From: Metopolophium dirhodum
Lineage: Eukaryota > Arthropoda > Insecta > Hemiptera > Aphididae
DNA length: 64,000 nt
NCBI RefSeq assembly: GCF_019925205.1
Contig: NC_083568.1
Coordinates: 8,182,393-8,246,392 of the forward strand
Direction: 5' to 3'
The notes beneath the pieces were generated by a model. That model was given only the letters and a program-made list of their open reading frames with translations. It was not told where the DNA came from and searched no databases. Position 1 is the first letter of the stretch, and every line of letters starts with the position of its first letter. Made by a program: the position numbers and the translations under genes. This document shows, piece after piece, positions 35,201 to 46,468 of the stretch.

Positions 35201-38200
35201 GGGTTAATCACAAGTCCATACACTGTATTAGGTATACGACTAGTAGAAACACAGTATAATTATTATTATAATTTTTACTTTATTTATATTATTTATACAA
35301 TTTAATCTATTAATAAAATATAAATACTTCACCACACCTACTTACACAGTTCACATGTTAGACATTTAACTACAAGTTGGTACTAATTTATCAACTTGAG
35401 TAAATCTATCCAAATTAAAAAGTAAAATTTTTCAGTTAGGTGCCTAACCATTTGAAAGTGTCGAGGCAGCCACTACCTAATATATACCTAGGTCTGAGAT
35501 AAATAGTTATTTCAAAATAATAGAATTTTATTGATTAAGTTAGTAGAAACAACTTTTTAATTTTATATTTAAATTTTAAAGATAAAGAAAATATACAAAG
35601 GTTCTTAGCTGGTAAGAGCATAAACCATATGATAGATGAACCAATAGTGCATTCAAGTAAGTGCTAACGTGAACATATTATACGTGCAGGCGCGATGCAG
35701 CAGTTTTGCTTTTTTTAATAAATATATTTTTTTTAAAAAAAAAGGCCATAGTTTAGATCTAAAAAGTGGGAAAATTGATGCAATAAAAAATCGTGAAATG
35801 TTTACCTTGGATCATTCAATGGATAAACCAAGCAAGCATACTAGTAAGCGCATTATGTCTTTATTTTTATATTTAATATTTAACTTATGTATTTTTTTTA
35901 TTTAATTAAAGGCCAAGCTGTTGAGCAGAATGATTTTAGTAAAATAGATGCATCAACAAATTTTGAAATGATTAACTTGGAACAGTCAAAGGATAAACCA
36001 ATCATGCATTCTAGTAAGAGTGTTATATCTTTATTTTTATTATATTTAATATTTAACAAAAATATATTTTTTATTTTATTTAAGGCCAAGTTGTTGAGCA
36101 GAACGATTTAAGTAAAATTGATTCAACAAAAAATAGTGATATTTTTGATTTGATATTTGGTATTATGGATGAAGCAACCATGCATCCTAGTAAGTGCTTT
36201 ATCTCTTTATTTTTATTATATTTAATATTTAGCAATAATATATTTTTATTTAATTAAAGGCCAAGCTGTTGAGAACAATAATTTAAGTAAAACTGATGCA
36301 CCAACAATTTATGAAACGTTTAACTTGGAACATTCAATGGATAAACCAAGCATGCATACTAGTAAGCGCATTATGTCTTTAATTTTATAATTAATAATTA
36401 ACTCATGTATTTTTTTTATTTAATTAAAGGCCAAGCTGTTGAGCACACTGGTTTAAGTAAAGTAGATGCACCAACAATTTGTGAAACGTTTAACTTGGAA
36501 CAGTCAATGGATAAACCAATTGTGCACTCTAGTAAGAGCGTTATGACTTTAGTTTTATTATATTGAATTTTAACATTATTATATTAATATATATTTATTT
36601 TTAATTAAAGGACAAGCTGTTGATCAAAATGATTTAAATAAAATAGATGCACCAGAAAATTGTGAGATTTTTGATTTGTTGTTTCACAATATGGATGAAC
36701 CAATTGTGCGTTCTAGTAAGCAATTTTTCTCTTTAATTTTATATTTAATATTTAACGTATGTATTTTTTTTATTTAATTAAAGGCCAAGCTGTTGAGCAG
36801 AATGATTTTAGTATAATAGATGCATCAACAAATTTTGAAATGATTAACTTGGAACAGTCAATGGATAAACCAAGCATGCATACTAGTAAGCAAATTATTT
36901 CTTTTTTTTTAGTATATTTCATTTTAATATTTAATATTTTTTTTCAATTTAAGGCCAGGCTGTCGAACAGAATATTATTGGTACAATTGTTACATCCAAC
37001 AATACTGAAGATTTTGTGGGGTCAGAATCATCAACATCTTCTGATTGTTTCAATAGTCCAGAATATACACCATATGCAAATGATAAAATGAACTTGGATT
37101 TTGAAACAAGTGATTCAGATGATTTAGATACAGTACTTTCACCTCCTTGTTCACCAGTAAATACAAACATAAATATAGTCAATACGGTAGCTGTTCATCA
37201 AATAGAATTAGATGTCCAAAGAGCTAGAAAATGTTCTTATAACTATAAAAAAAATGTTAAAGATAAGAGAGTATACTGTATTTTTTGTGAAAATCTACAA
37301 ACCAATTTTCCACGTCATGTTGAACGCAAGCATGCACTAGAAACTGAAGTTAGATCTTTTATATTATTGCCGAAAAAATCAAAAGAGCGCTTAAGACAAT
37401 TAGAACTTCTGAAAAATAAAGGAAACTTTCACTATAATAAAACGATATTAGAAAAAAAAAAGGGTTCACTTATAGTTGGTAGACGACCTACATCTTCTGA
37501 AAAAGTGGCTGTCAATGACTATTTACCGTGTAAATTCTGTTTAAAGTTTTTTAAGAAAAAAATTATTTTTCGGCACTCTAATAAATGTAAATTTAACGAC
37601 GAATCACAAAATAATGAAGTTACAAAAAGAAGAAATGTACAGTCTCAATGCGCTATGCTGTTACAAGATACAGATGATTTCAAGCAATTAACTGCTGAAG
37701 TTTTTATTCATATGAAATATGACAATATATCTTTTACAGCTCAAAACGATAAACTGATATGTGCATTTGGAGCTAGATTACTAAAAAATCATCGTGAACA
37801 ACACCTAAAAACGTATATATCACAACGCATGAGACAAATCAGTAAACTTTTATTGATATTAAGAACATTAGTTCCAGAACTAAAAAACTTAGAAGATTTT
37901 TTAGTACCCCAATATTTTAAAACAATTGTCAATGCTGCAAAAGAAATAAGTGGTTACAATGAAACTGAAAACTCTTACATTCACCCATCTATAGCTCTGA
38001 AATTAGGACATACAATTCTGCAATGTGCCGATATCATAGAATGCCAATCAATTATTCAAGGCTCTTCTCAAGATAAAATAAATAAAATAAAAAATTTTGT
38101 TACAGTATTTCAAAAAGAATGGAAATTTTCAATTTCATCTAACGCCTGTCAGGACCTTTCAAAAAAAAAATTCAATAAAACTATAAACCTCCCAGATGCT

Positions 38201-39384
38201 AAAGATATTACAGTACTACACAATTATTTGTTAAACCAAATAAAAAATGTAACTCATCTCGTTGATGAACAAAAAGAAATTAACCAAGAGACATATAAAT
38301 TATTTTGTAAAACTTTATTAACCCAAATAATACTACTAAACAGACGAAGATCAGGTGAAGTAGAAAGAATACAAATAACAGATTATTTAAATAGAGACAA
38401 AAAAAAAATGCAGGAAGAAATTTTGAAATCTCTCACTGAAGTTGAGTCAAAACTATCTAATAGTTTTATAAGGTTTGAAATAAGAGGTAAAAGAGGCAGA
38501 GGAGTACCTGTTTTGTTAACTCCAGACATGAAAAAATCTTTGGATTTAATGTTGGATATGAGAGCTTCTGTACATATTTTTGAACAAAATAAAAATCTTT
38601 TTGCTATACCATACACTGCTGTAGGAGTGTATAGGGGGTCAGATTGCCTGAGAAGTGCAGCTATTAAATGTGGAGCAGCTCAACCACAATTATTAACTTC
38701 CACAAAACTAAGAAAACATGTTGCGACAATAACACAATTATTAAATCTAACAACTAATGATCGTGAACAATTGGCTAATTTTATGGGTCATGACTTGGCA
38801 ATTCACAATGAGTATTATAGACTTCCGGACAATACTTTGCAACTTAGCCGTGTCAGTAAAATATTGCTTGCTGCAGAATCAGGTAAAATTAACGAACTCA
38901 AGGGAAAAACACTAGACGAATTTGATGACATTATAATTCCAAATGATTTAAATGAAAGTTCATCAGATGAAAAAGAAGATGATGAAAAAGAAGATGATAC
39001 AATTGAAAATAGTAAGGTTTTATTTACATAAGTTATTGGTTTTAACTTGTATCATTTATTTATAAAACAAAATTATTAATACTATTTGTTTTCACTTTTA
39101 TAGGTGACTTGTTTGAAAACCATGTTCGAATGAACATCAGTGAGACAGAAAACTCAATCACAGTAGTTGCTAAAAAATCCAAAAAAAGAGGGGATTATAT
39201 AAAATGGACCATGGCTGAAATAAATGCAATCAAACGATCACTTGGAAAATTTATTGCACTCCGAAAAATTCCTCAACAGCACGATTGCTTACTAGCAATT
39301 AAAAATGAGCCTATTCTCAAAAACAGAGATTGGAAGAAAATCAAATTTCAAGTGGCAAATATTATAAAAAAAACATTAAAATAA
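32298..39384 (+). CDS. zinc-finger, tyrosine-recombinase-like (Crypton-like) protein with tandem-exon N-terminal repeats
   Basis: Twelve exons join without a frame error into 3342 nt (1113 residues): 32298-32361, 34354-34500, 35582-35656, 35745-35843, 35912-36013, 36085-36189, 36260-36361, 36430-36531, 36611-36715, 36784-36885, 36954-39011, 39104-39384. Every junction is phase 1. Exon 2 encodes a module with 'EWIAVQYTDDN' and 'KYMVKWVNKKSYLAKVL'. Exons 3-10 encode the 25-35-residue repeats. Exon 11 has zinc fingers C443-C446-H456-H461 and C527-C530-H542-C546, then a tyrosine-recombinase-like region: Arg800 ('NRRRSGEVERI'), Lys847 ('GKRGRGVPV'), 'TKLRKHVAT' with Arg921 but Thr918 where His is usual, His947 ('MGHD') and Tyr956 ('NEYYR'), nine residues after that His. 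An acidic stretch follows. Exon 12 adds a Trp-containing SANT/Myb-like end. The family occurs, from memory, as multicopy genes in aphids, cnidarians and fish. Active element or domesticated gene: undecided. Confidence 0.8.
32560..33216. repeat. dispersed 'GATTCTGAGCGAAG' repeat pair (element remnant) in intron 1
   Basis: AGATTCTGAGCGAAGTGATG near 32571 and its inverse GAGCTTCGCTCAGAATCG near 33198 bracket about 640 bp of non-coding AT-rich DNA. The same motif occurs near 23750 and, in altered form, near 25265, so it marks a dispersed repeat family. Boundaries are approximate. Confidence 0.4.
33418..33437 (+). repeat. poly-G run (20 G)
   Basis: Twenty consecutive G bases inside intron 1 of the recombinase-like gene. 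It could form G-quadruplexes. Run lengths of this kind are often misread in assemblies. Confidence 0.85.
35745..36953 (+). repeat. tandem array of about 172-bp exon-plus-intron units
   Basis: Seven complete units start at acceptor-exon boundaries 35745, 35912, 36085, 36260, 36430, 36611 and 36784; an eighth copy of the exon start at 36954 is fused to the large exon. Spacings are 167, 173, 175, 170, 181, 173 and 170 bp. Exons (99, 102 or 105 nt) encode variants of 'SQAVEQNDLSKIDAPT', then '.E.FNLEQSMDKPIMHS'. Introns of about 68-79 bp are also alike: a GTAAG donor, T/A-rich middle and TTAATTAAAG or TTTAAG acceptor. Copies at 35912 and 36784 are almost identical, including the preceding intron, which suggests recent duplication. 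The exon at 35582-35656 is a diverged relative. Confidence 0.9.
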
Positions 39385-40288
39385 AATTTCATATTATTTT
39401 GTTGAATAAAGGAAACAGTGAAGTTATATTAAATTAAATGGTAATTAAATAATATATTAAAACCTTTAATAATATTGTAGAAATCATAAAATGTAGTGGA
39501 GAGAGGAGCGTGCATGGTGGTCACATAAGGGAAAATTATTATATCTTACCATATATAACTCGGAAACTAAAGTCAATATTCAATATTGATTTATGAACTT
39601 ATAAAATACAACATATTTAACTTTGAGATTTTTAAAATTATTTTTTATAATTTATTTTAATTTTTAAAAAAAACTGCAAATGGTTGTTTTTAAATTATAA
39701 TATTATATTAACAAATACCTAAACAAAATATTTTAAAATTAATAAGACATTTTATTTCAGAAATAACCAAAGAATAAACAAATACCTTTTAGAGTAAACT
39801 TGTAATTTTAAATGTCACCTATGTAGTTTCACTTTTGACTGGTATTGGCCGAATATAAATAATTTTTAATTGGGTATCGTACATGTATCTCAATAAATTA
39901 ACTAACAAAGCGTTTTGTAAGTGTAACTGCAAGCATCTTAAACTACATAACATTTATCATAAAACGGGTTAATAACTAACTTAATAAGTTGAAATAAACA
40001 CTTGACATCATTTTTTTTCGAAAAGCAAAATAATAAATATGTAAGTTGTAACAATGCAAATTTCTTAAAAACTAAAAAGGAAATTAAAAAAATGGTGTTA
40101 TCAGTTGTTAACATAATATGGCGGGAACAATAATTTTAGGATTTCATACAATAAGAAATCAGCTGTACGATGAAACAGTTACTTATCAATCTTAGTCTTT
40201 GAGATCACCTGTATTGCCCATATTAAGTTTTTACTAAAAATATATGAATATTAAATATTAATCCTACATGCAAGACTATATTAATTAC
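39385..40288. other. intergenic spacer between two convergent genes
   Basis: AT-rich, non-coding sequence after the TAA at 39384. AATAAA occurs near 39405 and could be the poly(A) signal of the recombinase-like gene. On the minus strand I looked for the continuation of the hAT-like gene and found none. Confidence 0.45.
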
Positions 40289-41707
40289 CTTGCTTCATCA
40301 CACATCAGAGCAAAAAATCCAACAGAAGAAACCTCATTTACAATAATTTCATTAACTTCATCGGCGCATAATTGAATAATTTCATCCTGGATTTTCCAAC
40401 TAGTATAATTAACATGCCGGTTATGCATATTTTGAAATCCAGGTACTGATTTTACATACATGTTGCATAACTCTTTGAAATTACCTTAAAATGAATTATT
40501 AATTTTTATTTTTAAATAGTTAAATAATAAGTAAATATAAATCTAAAGTTGAAACCCAGAAAAAAAATTAATCCTATACTGTAAGCTAATGTTTATTTTG
40601 CTAAGCTCAAAACTTAATTCTATATTTTATTTTATTGTATTCAAAAAAAGGCTAATATAATATTATTTTTAAAAATTACCTTGATTAAGTGAAGTAGTTT
40701 TTTCACAATGGCCTCGAAATGCCATTCCTTGTTTACTGAGGTATAAAACTATATCTATAATATGGCAGATATAGTTTCGATTTTGCTTAATTTCTTCTTG
40801 ATGTACAGCAGACAGTTGTGATAGTACACTTCCAGACTTTTTAGCTAATATACTAAGAGCCAGTTTTGAAACAAATGTCAAATGGCTCTTAGAAGTATTA
40901 TGTTTCTTCAATCTTTCTGAAAGCTATATAAAATAACACAGTAAGTATACAATTTAATTTTCAAAATCAAATAAATCTTTATTTATTTATGTATGCACAA
41001 TTTTAATTTCCGACTTCCCTAGACAATCTAACTCACAAGTTGAGCATTTTGAAGTATTAAATCTATTCAAATTAATTATTTAAACTTACTTTATGCCAGG
41101 TATTAAATCCTATTGTTGTCCAAGTATCTTCCATATTTTTATTACCAAACATCCGACAAGCATAACAAAATGTTGCATCGCACATAATACTGTATTCAAG
41201 CCACTTATATGTATTGAAATATTCACTGCTGAATGACCTAAACTGAGAACCAAATTTTGTTTTTGGATATGCCTGAAATAAAAAAAAAGAAAATTAATAT
41301 TTGATACCTATAAAATTATTATACACAATAATTTACTACCTTTTCTAAACATCAAATTGAAAAAAAAAATGTGTCAAATAAAATAAACAAGTGTAATTTC
41401 TTAAAATATGGATGTTTAAAATATTAAGCATATAATATTATAATAATAAATCTATGCTTAGGTACTTTAAAAATAAATCATAATAAGCACAAATAGTAAA
41501 TCCACTTACTGTTAGTATGGGGCGTATAGGTCCAGTTTCTATGTTTCCCAAATCATTGCAGTTGTGTTCAACTACATTTATTTTATTGATCGATGGATTA
41601 ATGGGATCATCAATATTATCTTCATCTAGAAGTTGGTCATTCGTCAAAGTAGGATTTTTAGTGGTGACACGAGAATTTGTTTTATTTTTATTAAAAATAC
41701 TAAACAT
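40289..41707 (-). CDS. hAT/ZMYM1-like transposase-derived protein, N-terminal exons (TTF zinc finger, DUF4371 start)
   Basis: Four exons read on the minus strand: 41707-41510, 41272-41090, 40923-40680 and 40484-40289, with consensus GT-AG sites and matching phases. The product starts 'MFSIFNKNKTNS'. It then has the conserved TTF-type zinc finger region 'AYPKTKFGSQFRSFSSEYF', 'YKWLEYS', 'CDATFCYACRMFG' and 'TTIGFNTWHKL', followed by 'HNTSKSH' and the DUF4371 block 'GMAFRGHCE', 'NRHVNYTSWKIQDEII' and 'VGFFALMCDEA'. This arrangement is typical of ZMYM1-like proteins from hAT transposons. The large C-terminal half (rest of DUF4371 and the hAT dimerisation region) is not found below 40289 before the convergent gene ends at 39384. 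The gene therefore looks truncated, or ends in an unrecognised exon. No stops interrupt the four exons. Confidence 0.8.
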
Positions 41708-42840
41708 TTTTATTTAAATTCAAGAAGTTCAAGAATCAGAACATAAATACGACAATGTAGTATGTTATACGTACAATCGTCAATCGTTAACTCAGTTGAT
41801 CTAAAATGTGGCAGGTCCGCTAAACCACGATGTGCATTGTGCAAGTGTACATTGTATATTTGTATTTTGTATAAAATATACATGCAACACGCAGCCAAAT
41901 GTAAAATAACTATAATGTGGTGACTATATTTTTATCATCAAGTACCTACCAACTAACTAACAAGAGAGTAAAATCAAAATCAAATAAAACAATATTATTA
42001 TAGACATTTATAGTGGGGAATGACGGGCCCGTATTACTGTACCCAAATGGAAATACCTATTGCTTACAAGACGTAGGTAAATAAATAAATCCGTATTCGA
42101 TAACGTCGTATTAAATTGGATTCTATTATTAATTTATTGTATTATGCCTACAGTACACTCTTCACTCCCTCCTCATCAAACTTATTAACGGAGCGGTGGC
42201 AAGGTGCGACGATATCAGATATATACAATATAGTACATACTTCTGCCATTATAATATTGACGATAAAATTAACGGCGGTTGTTGAGCGTTGGTCGGGAAT
42301 CTAGGAAAAATGTATTAAAATAAAACCTATTGATTCTACGTATTGTGTACACGGTACATTTTAATAGGTAATAAACCCAAATTAATAAACGTATTTGATG
42401 TTTCCATTGACCATTAGAGGTTAAAATAAATTAGAAAAACAATATTTTGATAATTTACCAATTTTACCAGTCAATTAATTATTATTTATAAAATCAGAAG
42501 TGTTACTGTTACCGATATTGTAAAAAATCGGTACAGAAAATTTGGGAGTGCTAATTTTGATTTTGGGAGTGCTAAGCACTCCCAAGCCCCCCCCCCCCCT
42601 AGTTGCGCCCATGGCCCATTCTCCACTATTACAAAAACACTAAGTCATTATATGTCAGTATTTTATTTTCATGAAATGCAAATAATTATTAGTTCATAAA
42701 ATTGGCATATATTAGACAAAGTCTGACAAACTTTATATTTATATTATATTTGTGTACACTAGATATGTTAGGTAGGTAGGTCAGTATAATATTTTTGTTG
42801 ACTTCAGATGTAACAATGTAGGTTTAAAACCTAATGTTTT
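41708..42840. other. intergenic region with CpG-richer patch and poly-C run
   Basis: No coding region recognised. 41750-42300 has scattered CpG and could contain the start of the minus-strand hAT-like gene. 42535-42600 has duplicated TTTGGGAGTGCTAA motifs, an inverted GCACTCCCAA and a run of 13 C (42587-42599), probably the edge of a transposon. Confidence 0.4.
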
Positions 42841-43510
42841 AGCTATTTGGAGTCCATAAGGTACCGGAGTGTATAATGCTTCTTAATTTTTTATAAGTAC
42901 ATATTATATAAGTATAGGTATATAGTGTTAAAGTAAAATTTAAATATTACAATCGCACTAAACTCGTTGTGTCCTCCGGTACTGGAGTCCACAAATTACT
43001 TTGAATTTTACACATAGTCTTCTATGCTGCTGCCTGCTCTATACGTTTTTTTGTAATAATCTAAAGAGTGACACTGAAAACTCCGTCACCGGAAGTCACA
43101 AATGATGTGTTTTTGTCACAAGGAAAATTATGTGTTCAAATACTTAACACGTTGACTGTGTAGGTATGTCTTTTTGCAGTTTTCACCCAGTGCGTAGGTA
43201 TCATAAAAGTAAAACAAGTCTTCTAAAAAAAATAATAAGTGTTTTTAACGATTAGTATGTATACATAATTCAAACATGAGTTAAATCCACGCTAAATAAA
43301 TATAATATAACATTCAGCCACATGTTGGGAATAATTAACAATTTATTTTAAATGTGTTTCCTCGTTGCTGATTGATCATCATGACGTCAATATTGGCGTC
43401 AGTACGCAGTCAACGTGTTAATGAGTGAAAGCGAAATTTAAAATATTACTATTGCTCTGTAATCGTTGTGACCTCCGGTACTGGAGTCCACAAAGTTGGA
43501 GTTCATAAGG
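42840..43510. repeat. isolated fragment of the satellite family
   Basis: The satellite signature (TCCTCCGGTACTGGAGTCCA, then ACTTTGAATTTTACACATAG) recurs at 42970-43030 and again near 43470-43490, with the 'CTCCGTCACCGGAAGTCAC' block near 43080. It is about 11 kb from the main array, is interrupted by unrelated sequence (about 43150-43420), and is more diverged. Confidence 0.85.
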
Positions 43511-43814
43511 TACCAGAGGCTACAATGCTGCTTAAATGTCTACAATTTTATACTTAAAATATTAATATTTTAATTCAGAATCATATGAAACAATTTTTTT
43601 TTAATGTTTTGGTATTAAAAACTAAGTTCTAGGGTTATTCTTAAGGGCGGAAGTCACTATTACTCTTACATGTGCATGGAGTTTACTAGATACCATACGC
43701 GGGTATGTGTGCGTTAGGGCCGTGTCAATTTCACGTTTTGGATAATAGAATTAAATGAATGTTTGTAAGACGCACACAACGCATGCGGATATGGCGTCAT
43801 CATAAGTTAATATT

Positions 43815-44482
43815 ATAATATAATGGGCGATCGTAAACTCCGCCAGGATACCGGTTGGATAAAAAAAATGAATGAAAAGGTCTAATGTAAACTCCGCCAG
43901 TTTCTTACCTGTAATGGGCATAGGAAACTCAACAAAGTTAACTCAACAATTTTAAATGAAAAAAAATTATTGTGTTAGAGAAAGCTATATAAATACTAAA
44001 TAGTTATAATAATTTATATTAGACTTCATGGTTTTAAAATCTACAAATTGTATCTCATAATTTTAGTTCACAGTTCAAAATATTATAAGTATTATAACAT
44101 ATAATGTCATAATAATATAGGTAATATAGGTACCTACCTATTTTTTGATTATTAGTTATTACAATTGACTATTATTATTTTTTAACATAATACTGGCCAT
44201 TGCAATTTGTATTATTTTTTCGAACAATTATTATTTTTATTTTTAAGTTTTTTATATTTTTTGGCATATACCTACTTATTTAATAAGGATAATTATTATT
44301 ATAAAATTATGATTTTTTGTTTAATAATAATCTGCATATTATATTAATTGTATAGTGTATACTGTTACTTGATTTTTTTTCACTGGCGGAGTTTACATGA
44401 ACCCAATTTTACCTGTTTTATTTTCCTGGGGGAGTTTACACTAAAAAAAGGTTCTTGTGGGGAACATGCGCCCAATATAATT
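43815..44482. mobile_element. foldback-type repeat element
   Basis: Left TATAATGGGCG and right CGCCCAATATA are short inverted ends. Inside, GTAAACTCCGCCAG occurs twice on the left and its inverse (CTGGCGGAGTTTACA, CTGGGGGAGTTTACA) twice on the right, so the element folds back on itself. There is no coding frame. A related GGCGGAATTTATATGAACG occurs near 33348. Confidence 0.55.
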
Positions 44483-45360
44483 AGTTAACGAATTAACTTA
44501 ATTAAATTTATAACTATAATAATATAATTCATAACTTATAATAACGTTATTTATTTATTTATTTACTATGTAAGTTTTCTTACATAAGTTAAAAAGTATC
44601 AAACATACATAATATTATGCACAGGTTTTTCTTTAAAGGCATTCGATATTCGAAGTTAACATTTTGATGAAATTGGATAATTTTATGGTCCGGGAATAAA
44701 CGTTATAATAATTTCCGTACACATATATTCACATTTTGCAATCCTACGGTCCATGCAATTATTTTCGAGAATTTTAAATGCGTGATGCGTCCTGATGAAA
44801 CACCCTTACACGGCTACGTTTGTGCAAATACAAAAATATTTAATAAAATACAACAATATTGTTTTTTAATGTAAAAACGAAAATACCACATAAAAATTCA
44901 TATTTTGGATAGGTGGGTTACTAATATTTTTTTATGCCTCAAGTTTAAAAATTGTTCAGGCCGGTCTGAAGTATATACAGGATGTATCTTATGTCATTGT
45001 ACGCGGGGGTTTTTAACGATTATGGATCGATGACATAGAATTAAGTTAAAACGAAAAAAGACGTGTTTCTTTATTTTTAATAGGCAATATTTTTAAAACA
45101 ATCTTAAAATTTTTAAACACGCAGGTGTACCAATAGCAAAATCAACTTTATTTTTTTAAATGGTAACTATTATATTTTTAATGGATTCTGGTAAAGCAAA
45201 ATGTTTCTGAAAATGTTGATAGTCAAATCATCTATTTTGGTTCACTAGTTTATTAACTATGGTCCTCTAGTAAAATATGCATTAACACTTTTAATTAAAA
45301 TAATTGATATAGGTTTAGTTTACAAATTTAAATAATTAAATAGTTTTTTCTTGGGAAAGT

Positions 45361-45880
45361 GTAATGATCCCCTATGTAGCATTAGATGATATGATAAATG
45401 GACTAAATAATCGATTTTCTCAGGAAACATTAGGTTAGCATTATTTCAGCAGTAGGTAATACTCTTCGACCGATTCTCACAGATAATATTATACAATTAC
45501 TACAAGAAAAACTTAAAGTACATTCTGATTGTTTTAAAACAGAAATCAAATTACTTAAAGAACTTCCAGATACTCCTGAAAAAGCTTCTTCTGAATCTAA
45601 AGAAAATTGCATAGAATGGTTACTTAAGTTAGACAGACTAAATATATTAACTTATTTTTTTTAATATTTTTAAAAAAAAATGTAGTAATTCCATTCACTA
45701 ACGGTTCTAGTGAGAGATTATTCTCAAAACTTTCTTTAGTGAAGTCAGGGTTATGGAATACAATAAATTGTCAATGAAACAGTATAGACTTGATTCCTTA
45801 CTGTTATTATTTGTAGAGCAAGTTATGCCATTGAAGAATTTAAAGTATTAGTTCCAGGGGAAAGACATTTAGAATTGTAA
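45361..45880 (+). pseudogene. hAT transposase C-terminal remnant
   Basis: Pieces of the hAT C-terminal region are readable in shifting frames: 'SDCFKTEIKLLKELPDTPE' and 'ENCIEWLLKL' (about 45512-45640), then 'SSERLFSKLSLVKS' (about 45708-45750), the conserved motif of the dimerisation domain. Stops, frameshifts and a deletion between these blocks show it is dead. It is not contiguous with the hAT-like gene at 40289-41707 and is on the opposite strand, so it is a separate copy. Confidence 0.7.
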
Positions 45881-46468
45881 TTGAAATTGACTTTAAGTCC
45901 TATGGCAAATTTTTTTATTATTAATTTCTATCATACAATTATTTTTAACATCATTAAGTGTAATATTATTATTAATATGTTTATTATACATTTAAAAAAA
46001 TATATATTCTTGTGACTATAATTATTTGTGTTAATCTTAGCATAATATGTATTGTATGAATTAAACTGTATCAATCAAATACATTTTCAAGACTGAATAA
46101 AAGTGCTATTGTTATAATATGTGAATGCTATTTTTTTAAACTTTAACACATATAAATGAATAATTTTCAGCAACACCTATCACTAAGTTCTGTGCACGCC
46201 TATGATTTAGCCATTGAACAAATCTACATAACTACATGGATAATTTAGACTTTCAAAACGCAGTGTAAGCTAAAATTATCACCTAATACCAATGAAACTT
46301 CTGTCTAACAAACTTTCATTTAGCAAAATTTTTGGTTTAACAAAATATTAAGGAGAACCAAACCAAATTAGAACAAAATGCATATAATTCTCTATAGTAC
46401 AATTTTTTTTTGCCCATAGTAATATAGTATTTTGTAATATGAATGTTTGCTGTATTAGAACTAATGAT

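Noticed and set aside
35898..36089. Minus-strand frame within the exon array
   Set aside because: Antisense of the repeated exon.
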